A stretch of DNA of 64,000 nt, taken from positions 2,914,001-2,978,000 of the forward strand of contig NC_017243.1 in assembly GCF_000223215.1 (NCBI RefSeq), in the 5' to 3' direction. Origin of the DNA: Brachyspira intermedia PWS/A. Its GTDB lineage: Bacteria; Spirochaetota; Brachyspiria; Brachyspirales; Brachyspiraceae. The notes beneath the pieces are model-generated. The model saw only the letters and a list, made by a program, of their open reading frames with translations, was not told where the DNA came from and made no database searches. Of the stretch, positions 37,217-45,918 are shown piece after piece. The position numbers were made by a program, and so were the translations under genes. Numbering within the stretch: position 1 is the first letter of the stretch; every line of letters starts with the position of its first letter.

Positions 37217-38740
37217 ATGCATACAAAAATATATTCAGAAGCTCTTTATGGAATAGAAGGAATACCCATTGTAATAGAAGTTAATATATCAGAAGGTTTG
37301 CCTAAATTCGATGTTGTGGGCTTACCAGATCAGGCAGTAAATGAAGCAAAAGAGAGAGTAATTGCCGCCATAAATAATAGCGACAGATTTTTCCCTCCAA
37401 AAAGAATAACTATAAATTTAGCACCAGCTGATTTGAAAAAAACAGGAAGTATGTATGATTTGCCTTTCGCTTTGGGTATACTTTCATCAAGTGCACAAAT
37501 ATTCTTTTCTGACTTTATGGATAAAACTATTATACTTGGAGAATTAGCATTAGATGGAAGTGTAAGAGAGGTTAAAGGAATATTCTCAATGCTTTTAAAT
37601 GCTAAAGAATTAGGAATAACCAATGCTATAATACCATTTAATAATATGGAAGAAGCTAATATCATTGACGGACTTAATCTATACCCAGTAAAAACTTTAA
37701 AAGATGCCATAGATGCTATTGAAGGCAAAAAAGCCCCTATTGTATCAGAAGGTAAATTCAATTTTAGTAATGAAGAAAATGAAAATATAGACTTTTCAGA
37801 TGTTAAAGGTCAGGAATATGCTAAAAGAGCAGCTATGATAGCAGCAGCAGGCGGACATAACTTTATAATGATAGGATCTCCCGGATGCGGAAAAACTTTG
37901 ATAGCAAAAAGAATACCTACAATACTTCCTCCATTAACATTTGAAGAAGCTTTGGAAGTTACTAAAATTTACTCTTCTTATGGACTATTATCAAAAAACA
38001 TGCCTATAGTAAAAAAACGTCCTTTTAGAATACCTCATCATACTTCTTCTTATGTAAGTTTAGTAGGAGGCGGAAGAAATATAAAGGCTGGAGAAATCAC
38101 ATTAGCACATAATGGAGTTTTATTTCTTGATGAGTTTGTAGAGTTTCAAAGCTCAGCACTTCAAACTTTAAGAGAACCAATGGAAGAAAAAACTATAACT
38201 ATAAGCAGAGCAAATGGAAGTATTTCTTTTCCTGCTAATTTCACTTTGATTGCCGCTATGAATCCTTGCCCCTGCGGTTATTATGGAGATGAAAAACATA
38301 CTTGCAGATGCTCTGATATAGCTAGAAAAAAATACATTGCTAAACTTTCAGGCCCAATACTTGACAGGATAGATATATCAATAGAAGTACGTGCCGTTGA
38401 ATATGCAAAAATGACTTCAAAAGCTGATGGGGAGAGTTCTGCCTCTATGCGTAAAACAGTTATTGAAGCTAGAAAAAAACAAGAAAAAAGATTCAAAGAT
38501 AATGGACTTAAAATATTTTCAAACTCATCTATGGGGATAAAAGATACAGAAAAGTTTTGCATATTAGATGATAAAGCTAAAAATCTACTTAATATGGCTA
38601 TGGAAAGATTTTCAATGAGTGCAAGAAGCTATAATAAAATATTGAAAGTATCAAGAACTATAGCCGACTTAGATGACAAAGATATTATAGGAGTAGATCA
38701 TATTACAGAGGCTTTGCAGTACAGATTTAATTTAAATTAA
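37217..38740 (+). CDS. comM: ComM/YifB family AAA+ ATPase (Mg-chelatase-like)
   Basis: The product has 507 residues from the ATG at 37217, chosen because GGAG (37207-37210) lies 6 bases upstream. The N-terminal ChlI-like domain (LPKFDVVGLPDQAVNEAKERV, ITINLAPADLKKTG) is followed by the AAA+ module with Walker A GSPGCGKTLIAKR and Walker B VLFLDEF. Next come the motif NPCPCGYYGD and the sensor-type SGPILDRIDISIEV, then the C-terminal Mg-chelatase helical domain. ComM is a helicase-like branch-migration factor that helps integrate imported DNA in naturally competent bacteria; the family is common also where competence is unknown. It stands alone and shares a terminator with trxB. Confidence 0.93.
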   Translation: MHTKIYSEALYGIEGIPIVIEVNISEGLPKFDVVGLPDQAVNEAKERVIAAINNSDRFFPPKRITINLAPADLKKTGSMYDLPFALGILSSSAQIFFSDFMDKTIILGELALDGSVREVKGIFSMLLNAKELGITNAIIPFNNMEEANIIDGLNLYPVKTLKDAIDAIEGKKAPIVSEGKFNFSNEENENIDFSDVKGQEYAKRAAMIAAAGGHNFIMIGSPGCGKTLIAKRIPTILPPLTFEEALEVTKIYSSYGLLSKNMPIVKKRPFRIPHHTSSYVSLVGGGRNIKAGEITLAHNGVLFLDEFVEFQSSALQTLREPMEEKTITISRANGSISFPANFTLIAAMNPCPCGYYGDEKHTCRCSDIARKKYIAKLSGPILDRIDISIEVRAVEYAKMTSKADGESSASMRKTVIEARKKQEKRFKDNGLKIFSNSSMGIKDTEKFCILDDKAKNLLNMAMERFSMSARSYNKILKVSRTIADLDDKDIIGVDHITEALQYRFNLN

Positions 38741-38913
38741 TTTTAATAACTAAATTTAAAATAATACAAATAAAAATATATTAATCTTTTAAATTAAGGA
38801 TAAGATTATAGATTTTAATATTAAAAATAATTTATACTTGCACCTTTTTGAAGTGTATACAAGTTTATAAAGATATAATATTATTTGACTCTATTGCAGA
38901 AAAATAAAAAAAT

Positions 38914-38951
38914 AAAAAGAGTTTAACTTAATTAAAAGCTAAACTCTTTTT
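38914..38951. terminator. Bidirectional terminator between comM and trxB
   Basis: AAAAAGAGTTTA (38914-38925) pairs exactly with TAAACTCTTTTT (38940-38951), with A/T runs on either side. It serves the two convergent genes. Confidence 0.8.
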
Positions 38952-38974
38952 TATTAAAAATTATAAAATTAAAA

Positions 38975-39907
38975 TCAAGCTTTGTTCAAATAATGAGTTA
39001 CGCTCATAGCAGCAACTGCACCTTCTCCAACAGCATTTGCAACCTGACGAACTGGTTTTAATATAGAATCTCCGCATGCAAATACACCAGGAATATTAGT
39101 TTCCATTGTAGACATATCTGTAACTATGTGTCCAGTATCTTTTAATTCTAATCCAGTATCTTTTAAGAAATGTGTTGAAGGCTCCTGACCTACGAATACA
39201 AATACACCGTCTACTGCCTGATCATGCATAGAACCATCTACAACATTTTTTATTTTTATGCTGTTAACTTTGCCATCTCCGCAAATCTCATCTATTACAG
39301 AATCAAGTACATATTCTACTTTTCCAGTATCTGTTAAATGTTTTACGTTTATAGGCTCAGCTCTAAACTCTTTTCTTCTATGAACTAAATATATTTTATT
39401 AACGAATCTTGTAAGGAAATAAGCCTCATCAAAAGCACTGTTTCCGCCTCCAACTACAGCAACAGTTTTGTTTCTGTAAAAAGCTCCGTCACAAGTAGCA
39501 CAGTATGAAACGCCTTTTCCAGCAAATGTGTCTTCTCCCTTAGTACCTAATTTTTTAGATGATCCGCCCATAGCAAGTATTATTGTTTTTGTTTCATAAG
39601 TATTGCCGTCAGCAGTGATAACTTTTTTTACTTCATCTTTTATATTTTCTACTTTTATAACTTCATCATAAACTATTTCATTTTTAGAGAATTTTTCAGC
39701 ATGCTGCTGCATTCTAGCTACTAATTCAAAAGCACTCATCTCTTCTGGAAAACCTAAATAGTTCTCAACAGCATCAGTACTCATCATCTGACCACCAATA
39801 CCTTTCTTTTCTATCAAAATAGAATTTGTTAAAGCTCTTCCTAAATAAAGCATAGCAGAAAGTCCAGCAGGACCGCCGCCTATTATAACACTATCATATA
39901 CAGACAT
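38975..39907 (-). CDS. trxB: Thioredoxin reductase
   Basis: The product has 310 residues, the normal length of low-molecular-weight thioredoxin reductase. FAD binding is shown by IIGGGPAGLSAMLYLGRA at the start and by GVFACGDSILKPVRQVANAVGEGA near the end. The redox-active pair is CATCDG, in YCATCDGAFYRN near residue 135. NADPH binding is shown by VAVVGGGNSAFDEAYFL and HRRKEFRAE. It transfers electrons from NADPH to thioredoxin in the cytoplasm. In an oxygen-tolerant anaerobe this supports peroxide defence and ribonucleotide reduction. GGAG precedes the ATG by 9 bases. Secure identification. Confidence 0.96.
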   Translation of the reverse strand: MSVYDSVIIGGGPAGLSAMLYLGRALTNSILIEKKGIGGQMMSTDAVENYLGFPEEMSAFELVARMQQHAEKFSKNEIVYDEVIKVENIKDEVKKVITADGNTYETKTIILAMGGSSKKLGTKGEDTFAGKGVSYCATCDGAFYRNKTVAVVGGGNSAFDEAYFLTRFVNKIYLVHRRKEFRAEPINVKHLTDTGKVEYVLDSVIDEICGDGKVNSIKIKNVVDGSMHDQAVDGVFVFVGQEPSTHFLKDTGLELKDTGHIVTDMSTMETNIPGVFACGDSILKPVRQVANAVGEGAVAAMSVTHYLNKA

Positions 39908-40001
39908 ATATAAACACTCCTTTTTTATTATTAGTAACCATTATTATATAATATATATTTTAATAGTCAAGTTAGATACATCAAACATTTAAATATTTTA
40001 A

Positions 40002-41465
40002 TCATTTAAAATGTTTTTTTACATATGCTATTATCTCGCTAGCATTTGCAATTTCCCTAGAAGAATTTCCTACTCTTATATAGAATTTTTCTTCTTTAGC
40101 ACCTTGTTTATTTGTAATCTTAGTATATACTGGCTCTCTTCCCTTCCTTATATAAACAATACATATATCTTTACCTTCATGAGTTACAAAATCAATCCTT
40201 ATACCCTCAGCAGAAAAAGCATTACCATAATAAGTTTCTATAAGCGTTCTCAAATGAAGCTCAAAGAAATCTCTATTAGGCTGTCTCAATGTAGAATAAT
40301 CATGCTCAAGCCCTATTATTTCACCATCATTAGTAATACCTATAAATAATCTTCCACCTTCAGTATTGCTGAATGCTGCAATGGACTTCATAATAACTTC
40401 TTCTAAAGCCTTATTTATTTTTTCTGTATTACTATCATATCTTAATGTGGATTTAAACTCTACATTAGTATTTTCACCGTTTTCTATAATCTTAGTTATA
40501 TTCATATGATTTCTTTTTAATTCTTCAATCATTCTAATATAATGTATAGCAAGCATTACTATTATCACTATAGTAACAATTATAAATACAACTAAGAATA
40601 ATATTATAGGTATTTGTATTTTATTGATTAAATCCTTTTCAGGAATGATTATACCTATTTGTATATTATTATTAGCTACTGCAAAAGTACCTTTATATCC
40701 CCAATAATTATTATCTTTATATGAAACTTTTATCATATCTTCATTAGTTCCATCAAATTCTTCTGTCATAATATCAGCTATAACATTATAATCTAAATTA
40801 TCTTTTACAGCATTTGTGTCAGAATATGATATAGGGAAAGTAATTTTACTGTTTCCTGTGATAAGGTATGCATGCATATTATCAATATCTCTAAGCTCTA
40901 CATCATTAAAATTCACATTAAATTGAGAAATATATTCAAAAGCAACATTTTCATTAGCTATATATATTAAATGTATATAAGGTTTTCCATCTTTTATATA
41001 AAAAGAATCAATACTAAGCTGTTCAAATGGTACAGATGAATATAGATTACTGCTACTGTTCGTTACAATATGCCCGACGACTTTATACCCATTGCCTTCT
41101 TTAGTAATAGACATATAGTTATTACCAACCTGCATAGCTGCCTTTTCTATAAAGGTATGCTTTGGAAAGAAATTAGTTATTAAAATTTTATAAGCTTCCG
41201 GAGCCTGATTAACTATATCGAATATAGGAGTCATCTGCATAGAAAAATAGTAGGTAGGATAAAATATTTTAGAATATTCCTCTACTATTGAAGTTTTAAC
41301 ATCTTGAAAAAGAGATTTAAAAATAAATTTTATAGGTATAGGGTTTCTAATTTGCATATAAACCAAAACGATTATAAATAAGAACAAAATAGCAATAACA
41401 ACGTCTCTCAATATTCTATTTCTTAGTTCAGATTTAGAAAAAAATCTGCCAGATATAATCTTCAT
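40002..41465 (-). CDS. Membrane sensor-like protein with C-terminal AlbA_2 (Schlafen-type) domain
   Basis: The product has 487 residues. A first helix lies at 21-40 (VVIAILFLFIIVLVYM), followed by an extracytoplasmic domain of about 240 residues, then a second helix near 285-310 (IPIILFLVVFIIVTIVIIVML). After a short coil comes an AlbA_2 domain (PF04326 type): NTNVEFKSTLRYD, IAAFSNTEGGRLFIGITNDGEIIGLEHDY, and HEGKDICIVYIRKGREPVY followed by FYIRVGNSSREI. AlbA_2 is a nucleic-acid-binding or nuclease-like fold usually found in soluble transcription regulators. Here it is placed like the output domain of a one-component membrane receptor. The ligand and target are unknown. It is a single-gene unit. 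Confidence 0.8.
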   Translation of the reverse strand: MKIISGRFFSKSELRNRILRDVVIAILFLFIIVLVYMQIRNPIPIKFIFKSLFQDVKTSIVEEYSKIFYPTYYFSMQMTPIFDIVNQAPEAYKILITNFFPKHTFIEKAAMQVGNNYMSITKEGNGYKVVGHIVTNSSSNLYSSVPFEQLSIDSFYIKDGKPYIHLIYIANENVAFEYISQFNVNFNDVELRDIDNMHAYLITGNSKITFPISYSDTNAVKDNLDYNVIADIMTEEFDGTNEDMIKVSYKDNNYWGYKGTFAVANNNIQIGIIIPEKDLINKIQIPIILFLVVFIIVTIVIIVMLAIHYIRMIEELKRNHMNITKIIENGENTNVEFKSTLRYDSNTEKINKALEEVIMKSIAAFSNTEGGRLFIGITNDGEIIGLEHDYSTLRQPNRDFFELHLRTLIETYYGNAFSAEGIRIDFVTHEGKDICIVYIRKGREPVYTKITNKQGAKEEKFYIRVGNSSREIANASEIIAYVKKHFK

Positions 41466-41596
41466 ACCATATCCATTAATACCTATTATTGTATATAATA
41501 ATATAACATATATACAAATATTATCAACCTATTTTATTTACATAAATAATAGCAGATAATATATGTATAATATGTAGAACACCATATATTTTAAAA

Positions 41597-42577
41597 CTAT
41601 AAATTTAAATAATTCAAAAATTCCAATTTTCTTTCACTCTGCTCATTATCTCCGCCCTCATGTCCATTAAAAGTATAAACATTAATAGACTTTTCGCCGG
41701 CATAATTATTATAAGCAGCAAAAACTGTAGAAGGAGGACATAAAATATCCATAAGCCCCACAGAAAATAAAGCCTTAACTTTAGACCTTTTAGCAAAGAA
41801 AGCTCCATCAAAATATGATAAAGTTTCAAATGCTCTATTTTCATACATTCTATTAGTTTTACAAAATCTAGCTATTTCATTATAAGGCAAAGTATCTGTA
41901 ATAGTGCATGCTCTTTTATAATCACATAAGAAAGGCACATCTATCATAGCAGCCTCAATTTTTTCATTTTTAAGTGCTGAAAGTCCTAGAAGTGCAAGTG
42001 CTATGCCTCCGCCTTGACTAGTACCATTTATAGCAATTTTTCCTGTAAGCGGATGCTCCTTTGCAGCTTCAATCGATTTAAATGCATCTACAAAAACTCT
42101 TTTATAGAAATAATCTTTTTTATCCAAAATTCCCATAGTAAGAAAACCATCAGCATGAGGAGTTGAACCGACAGGATCAGGGGTTGTTGCTCCGTTTCCG
42201 CCTTCTGCCCCTTGTCCCCTTACCTCCATAACGAATATGCTGTATCCTGCTGAAGGAAAAAGTAAATGGCTATTAGGATAATCTCTTCCGCCGCCATATC
42301 CCGGATAATGCATTATACAAGTTAATTTTTCATTATTTTCCCTTGCATATTTAGGTGCTATATACCAGCCGTTTATAACATGCTTTGAATATCCTTTAAA
42401 TGATACATTCCATACATCAAATAATTTTAAATATGTATCTATTAAAGTATATTCAGACTCTGTTTTATGATTATTTTCATTTAAAGTATTAAGCCAAAAT
42501 TCATCAAAATCCTTAGGCTCTTCGCCGCTTCCTTTATATTTATAAAGTTCTTCTAAACTTAAATCAAAAAAAGCCAT
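41597..42577 (-). CDS. CE7 family acetyl esterase (cephalosporin-C deacetylase/acetyl xylan esterase)
   Basis: The product has 326 residues and begins with the typical FFDLSLEELYKYKGSGEEPKD segment of the family. The alpha/beta hydrolase triad is visible: Ser in NGTSQGGGIALAL, Asp in SVGLMDILCPPSTVFAAYN, and His in FNGHEGG near the end. The oxyanion/lid region includes MEVRGQGAEGG. These enzymes remove acetyl groups from xylo-oligosaccharides and small esters in the cytoplasm; no signal peptide is present. No neighbouring sugar-use genes are visible, so the substrate in this organism is not indicated. High confidence in family. Confidence 0.93.
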   Translation of the reverse strand: MAFFDLSLEELYKYKGSGEEPKDFDEFWLNTLNENNHKTESEYTLIDTYLKLFDVWNVSFKGYSKHVINGWYIAPKYARENNEKLTCIMHYPGYGGGRDYPNSHLLFPSAGYSIFVMEVRGQGAEGGNGATTPDPVGSTPHADGFLTMGILDKKDYFYKRVFVDAFKSIEAAKEHPLTGKIAINGTSQGGGIALALLGLSALKNEKIEAAMIDVPFLCDYKRACTITDTLPYNEIARFCKTNRMYENRAFETLSYFDGAFFAKRSKVKALFSVGLMDILCPPSTVFAAYNNYAGEKSINVYTFNGHEGGDNEQSERKLEFLNYLNL

Positions 42578-42670
42578 ATAAAACCTCTATAATAAAAAAT
42601 CAAATTAAACATAATTCATTTATTATGCTCTATAGTATATATATATTTTTTGCAATTTAAAGTATATATA

Positions 42671-43672
42671 TTAAAAATTATCATTAGTTACTATAAATAA
42701 TTCACCTTGAGGCGTTACAATATAAGCCTCTTTATATTTAAATGCCTCATTTGTAAAGAAATTAGTACCCATCAAAAATGCTGTTGTTGATAAAGCATCA
42801 GCCTCTTCGGCATTAGTATGAACTATAGTAGCAGATATACTATTATAAGTAGGATATCCTATTTCAGCATCTATTATATGATGATAATTAGTGCCGTCCT
42901 GAGTAAAATATCTTTCATAATCACCGCTTGTTACTATAGTATAATTTGTAGATTCTAAAAGTCCCAAATATCCGTCAGCATCATTTCTTGGATTTCTTAT
43001 AGCTATTATCCAAGGTTTACCCTTACTATTAACCCCATTAGCATAAGTGTCTCCGCCATAATCTATTAAATAATTTTTTATGCCATACTCTGCAAATACA
43101 TTCTTTAATTTCTCTATTATATAACCTTTACCATAAGAACCAAAATCAAATGTTAATGGCTTTGATAATTTCAGTATCTTTTTATTATCCTCATTAGTAA
43201 TTATACTTGCAGCAGAATAATCTATATTAGCCAAAGCATTATCTATATCCTGTTTTAAAGGTACAGTTTGATTTTCTTTTACACCGAATCCCCATAACTC
43301 TATCAAAGGTCTTACACTTATATCAAAAGAAGGATTTAATTTTGAATATTTTAATCCTGTAGTAAATATATGTGCCATTTCATCTGAAATTTCTATTTCA
43401 GTTTTTCCGGATAAACTTTCGCTATTTATTCTTCCTATTTCGCTTGAAGTATTATACGGGTTTACTATATTATCCATTCTGTTTATTTCGTTTGTAATGC
43501 TGCTTATAAGCTTATCCATATTTTTATCAGAAGTTTCTGCAGTTATATTAAGTATAGTATCGCTTATTACTACTGTAGCTGTTACATATTTATCTCTTGC
43601 CCTATAAAATGAAATAGCTATTATTAATGCCACAGCTATTATTGGTATAGAAAAATAAATCTTCTTTTTCAT
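42671..43672 (-). CDS. ApbE family FAD:protein FMN transferase
   Basis: The product has 333 residues with one N-terminal helix (IYFSIPIIAVALIIAISFY) anchoring it to the outside of the membrane. ApbE motifs are MDNIVNPYNTSSEIGRIN, FDISVRPLIELWGFG, FDFGSYGKGYIIEKL, LIDYGGDTYANG and SGDYERYF, then HHIIDAEIGYPT. The last carries the metal-binding Asp region and the AEEADALSTTAF segment follows it. ApbE links FMN through phosphodiester bonds to Thr residues of exported flavoproteins such as RnfG or NqrC, which are common in anaerobes. The substrate gene is not in this window. The start has a lysine-rich n-region and no lipobox. Confidence 0.93.
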   Translation of the reverse strand: MKKKIYFSIPIIAVALIIAISFYRARDKYVTATVVISDTILNITAETSDKNMDKLISSITNEINRMDNIVNPYNTSSEIGRINSESLSGKTEIEISDEMAHIFTTGLKYSKLNPSFDISVRPLIELWGFGVKENQTVPLKQDIDNALANIDYSAASIITNEDNKKILKLSKPLTFDFGSYGKGYIIEKLKNVFAEYGIKNYLIDYGGDTYANGVNSKGKPWIIAIRNPRNDADGYLGLLESTNYTIVTSGDYERYFTQDGTNYHHIIDAEIGYPTYNSISATIVHTNAEEADALSTTAFLMGTNFFTNEAFKYKEAYIVTPQGELFIVTNDNF

Positions 43673-43865
43673 GATCTAATCTCTCATCATTCAAGTTAAA
43701 TGTATTTAATTATAAACCATTCATAAAAAATAATCGTAAAAGTAAACAATATTTACTATAATGAGATTTAATTTTATATAAACAACCCTAAAGTAGAATA
43801 TGTTTTACAATACTCTTAATTTAATAATATTTTGTAAAAAAACTGTAAAATAATAGTAAATTCTA

Positions 43866-43893
43866 TTGACATAAAGTGTTTTTCTGCTATACT
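43866..43893 (+). promoter_or_regulatory. Promoter for the PepSY-like gene
   Basis: TTGACA (43866-43871) and TATACT (43888-43893) are 16 bases apart and about 65 bases before the ATG. A second TATAAT begins at 43894. The leader contains GGAG near 43917 and AAGGAG just before the gene. Confidence 0.6.
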
Positions 43894-43957
43894 TATAATT
43901 GTAAAGATAATTTACAGGAGATTATTAAAAAATACAATTAAATTAAGGAGATTCATT

Positions 43958-44389
43958 ATGACAAAAAAATTATTAGCTTTATTAATATCATTGACTATTC
44001 TTTCTACATCAAGCCTTTTTGCTGATTGGGTAGTACCAGCTTCATCATTGCCTCAAAAAGCAAGAACTTTTATAAGAAGAGTTTATCCTAATGCTAAGAT
44101 ATGGAAAGTTGAAAGAGATGACGGCAAATTTGAAGTTAAATTGTCTAATGGAGCTTCTATAGATTTTATGCCTAATGGTAATTGGCTTAATATAGATGGA
44201 GAATATAACGGAGTACCTATGAGCGTTTTACCTCAGGCTGTAGCTAATACTGTTAGAAGAACTTATCCTCAGGCTAGAATGATAGATGTTGAAAAAGAAT
44301 GGGGCAATTACAAAATAAAACTCAACAATATGATGGAAATATATGTAGCTGCTAATGGTCAGTTAATGGGGCAGCAATGGGACGATTAA
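43958..44389 (+). CDS. Periplasmic PepSY-like (DUF2874) protein
   Basis: The product has 143 residues with a clear signal peptide (MTKKLLALLISLTILSTSS..., cleavage near LFA-D). Two copies of a PepSY-like motif follow: LPQKARTFIRRVYPNAKIWKV with VKLSNGASIDF, and LPQAVANTVRRTYPQARMIDV with IKLNNMMEIYV, each ending in a beta-strand with an acidic tail. Such proteins are abundant in gut anaerobes; their ligand is unknown. A strong promoter, the AAGGAG binding site and a strong terminator mark it as a well-expressed single gene. Confidence 0.88.
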   Translation: MTKKLLALLISLTILSTSSLFADWVVPASSLPQKARTFIRRVYPNAKIWKVERDDGKFEVKLSNGASIDFMPNGNWLNIDGEYNGVPMSVLPQAVANTVRRTYPQARMIDVEKEWGNYKIKLNNMMEIYVAANGQLMGQQWDD

Positions 44390-44446
44390 TGATAAATTAA
44401 GGTTTATGAAAATATTTTACGGCTAAATGGTTTATGAAAAACTATT

Positions 44447-44480
44447 AAGAGATGCTTTTTAATAAGCATCTCTTTTTTTA
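44447..44480. terminator. Strong bidirectional terminator
   Basis: AAGAGATGCTT (44447-44457) pairs exactly with AAGCATCTCTT (44464-44474), loop of 6, followed by seven T. It lies between the PepSY-like gene and the convergent rsmD. Confidence 0.85.
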
Positions 44481-45041
44481 TATATACTTAAATATTATCA
44501 AAACACTTTCACCATAAGTTTTTATATCATATTCCATAATACCGGATATTATATTTTTTAATTCTTCATTTTCTAAAAATTTCTTATAATAATCTGCCCC
44601 AAACTCTGCTGCTAAAACCCCATTATCATTTAATATATTTCTTTTTATTATATTATTTATAACATCAAAATATATCTTTGAATGGTATGGCGGATCTAAA
44701 TATATAACATCGAATTTATCATTAGTCTTTTTTACATAATCTTCAGCCGATACTCTTTTTATTTTATATATATTTTCATTATCACTGAATATAGCTTTAG
44801 CATTGGAAAATATAGTTTTTACAGCCTCTCTGTCTATTTCTATAAAAGCAGCAAATTTAGCATTTCTGCTTAAAGCCTCAAACCCCATAGCACCACTTCC
44901 GGAACATAAATCCAAAAAAGTTTTATTTTCTATATCTATTATATTAAAAAAAGCCTCTTTAACCTTACCTTGTGTAGGTCTGAAATCTCTTTTAGGGGTT
45001 ATTATTTTTCTTCCCTTTTTATTTCCGGATATTATATGCAT
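44478..45041 (-). CDS. rsmD: 16S rRNA (guanine966-N2)-methyltransferase
   Basis: The product has 187 residues, the normal length. It starts MHIISGNKKGRKI and has RPTQGKVKEAFFNII, SAM-binding LDLCSGSGAMGFEALSR, and the catalytic DPPY motif in FDVIYLDPPYHSK (N6-adenine/guanine methyltransferase fold). It modifies the 16S rRNA whose gene lies about 4 kb away. The gene upstream (45080-45754) has the same direction with 38 bases between. Secure. Confidence 0.95.
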   Translation of the reverse strand: MHIISGNKKGRKIITPKRDFRPTQGKVKEAFFNIIDIENKTFLDLCSGSGAMGFEALSRNAKFAAFIEIDREAVKTIFSNAKAIFSDNENIYKIKRVSAEDYVKKTNDKFDVIYLDPPYHSKIYFDVINNIIKRNILNDNGVLAAEFGADYYKKFLENEELKNIISGIMEYDIKTYGESVLIIFKYI

Positions 45042-45079
45042 AAATTAATTACTCTTTTACAATATTTCTAATAAAACAT

Positions 45080-45754
45080 TTATTTATAAAGAACCCTGAT
45101 TTGAGCAAATGCTGAACTTACATTTAAATAAAGTATTTTATCAGAGTTGCCAATAACAAAATTAGTTTCCCCAAAACTCACACTATCGCCTGTAGGAAGT
45201 GAAACAGATCCGAAAGCACTTGAAGCTTTTATATGAACCTGTACCTTATCGCTTATAAAAACCACTGTATCTGAAAAAATTGTATTAATATCTATAGCTC
45301 TGTTTCTGTCTATTTCCAATTCTGATAAATCTATACTATCAGTTTTGAAATAAACATTATATTTAGTTTTTTTATTTTTTGGTATGCTATCTCTTACATA
45401 ATGCATGCCAAATAGTATATAAACACCCAAAAATATTATTATCATACCTATAACCATTCTAAATATTGGTGTATATAATATAAAAGGCATATTGATATTA
45501 AAGCAGTATCTTATAAGTACATATATTCCTGTACCTATGACAAATAGTCCCAAAAGTATTTTAGATGCATAAAAACCTCTACCTACAACTATAGCACAGC
45601 CCCAAACCATTATCAAAATAGCAACTATTATGGTAAATACTGGAGTATATGCAAGTGCTGGAATATAAATATGAAAGACATATTGCAGTAGAATATAAGC
45701 ACCTATCAATATGACAATGCTTCCTATCAAAAATCTAGAAAAGATAAATTTCAT
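45080..45754 (-). CDS. LiaF/YvqF-like membrane protein
   Basis: The product has 224 residues. Four hydrophobic segments form two similar pairs (FLIGSIVILIGAYILLQYVF with FTIIVAILIMVWGCAIVV, and LLGLFVIGTGIYVLIRYCF with FRMVIGMIIIFLGVYILFG), the DUF5668-type repeat of LiaF-like proteins. A C-terminal beta-rich domain follows (DTVVFISDKVQVHIKASSAFGSVSLPTGDSV, YLNVSSAFAQIRVLY), as in the YvqF C-terminal domain. In Bacillus LiaF restrains an envelope-stress sensor kinase. No kinase or regulator gene is adjacent here, so the role is uncertain. Confidence 0.78.
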   Translation of the reverse strand: MKFIFSRFLIGSIVILIGAYILLQYVFHIYIPALAYTPVFTIIVAILIMVWGCAIVVGRGFYASKILLGLFVIGTGIYVLIRYCFNINMPFILYTPIFRMVIGMIIIFLGVYILFGMHYVRDSIPKNKKTKYNVYFKTDSIDLSELEIDRNRAIDINTIFSDTVVFISDKVQVHIKASSAFGSVSLPTGDSVSFGETNFVIGNSDKILYLNVSSAFAQIRVLYK

Positions 45755-45918
45755 AAATTAAAACCCAAAATAATTTTATTTATTATTTATATAGTAACTA
45801 ATATTAATAAAAAACAAGAGTTTTATAAAAATTATTAATATTATGTTAATATGCTTTCATAATATAAAATATATGTTATTATATAATTCTCTAATTTTTA
45901 AATTTTAAATTAATATAT

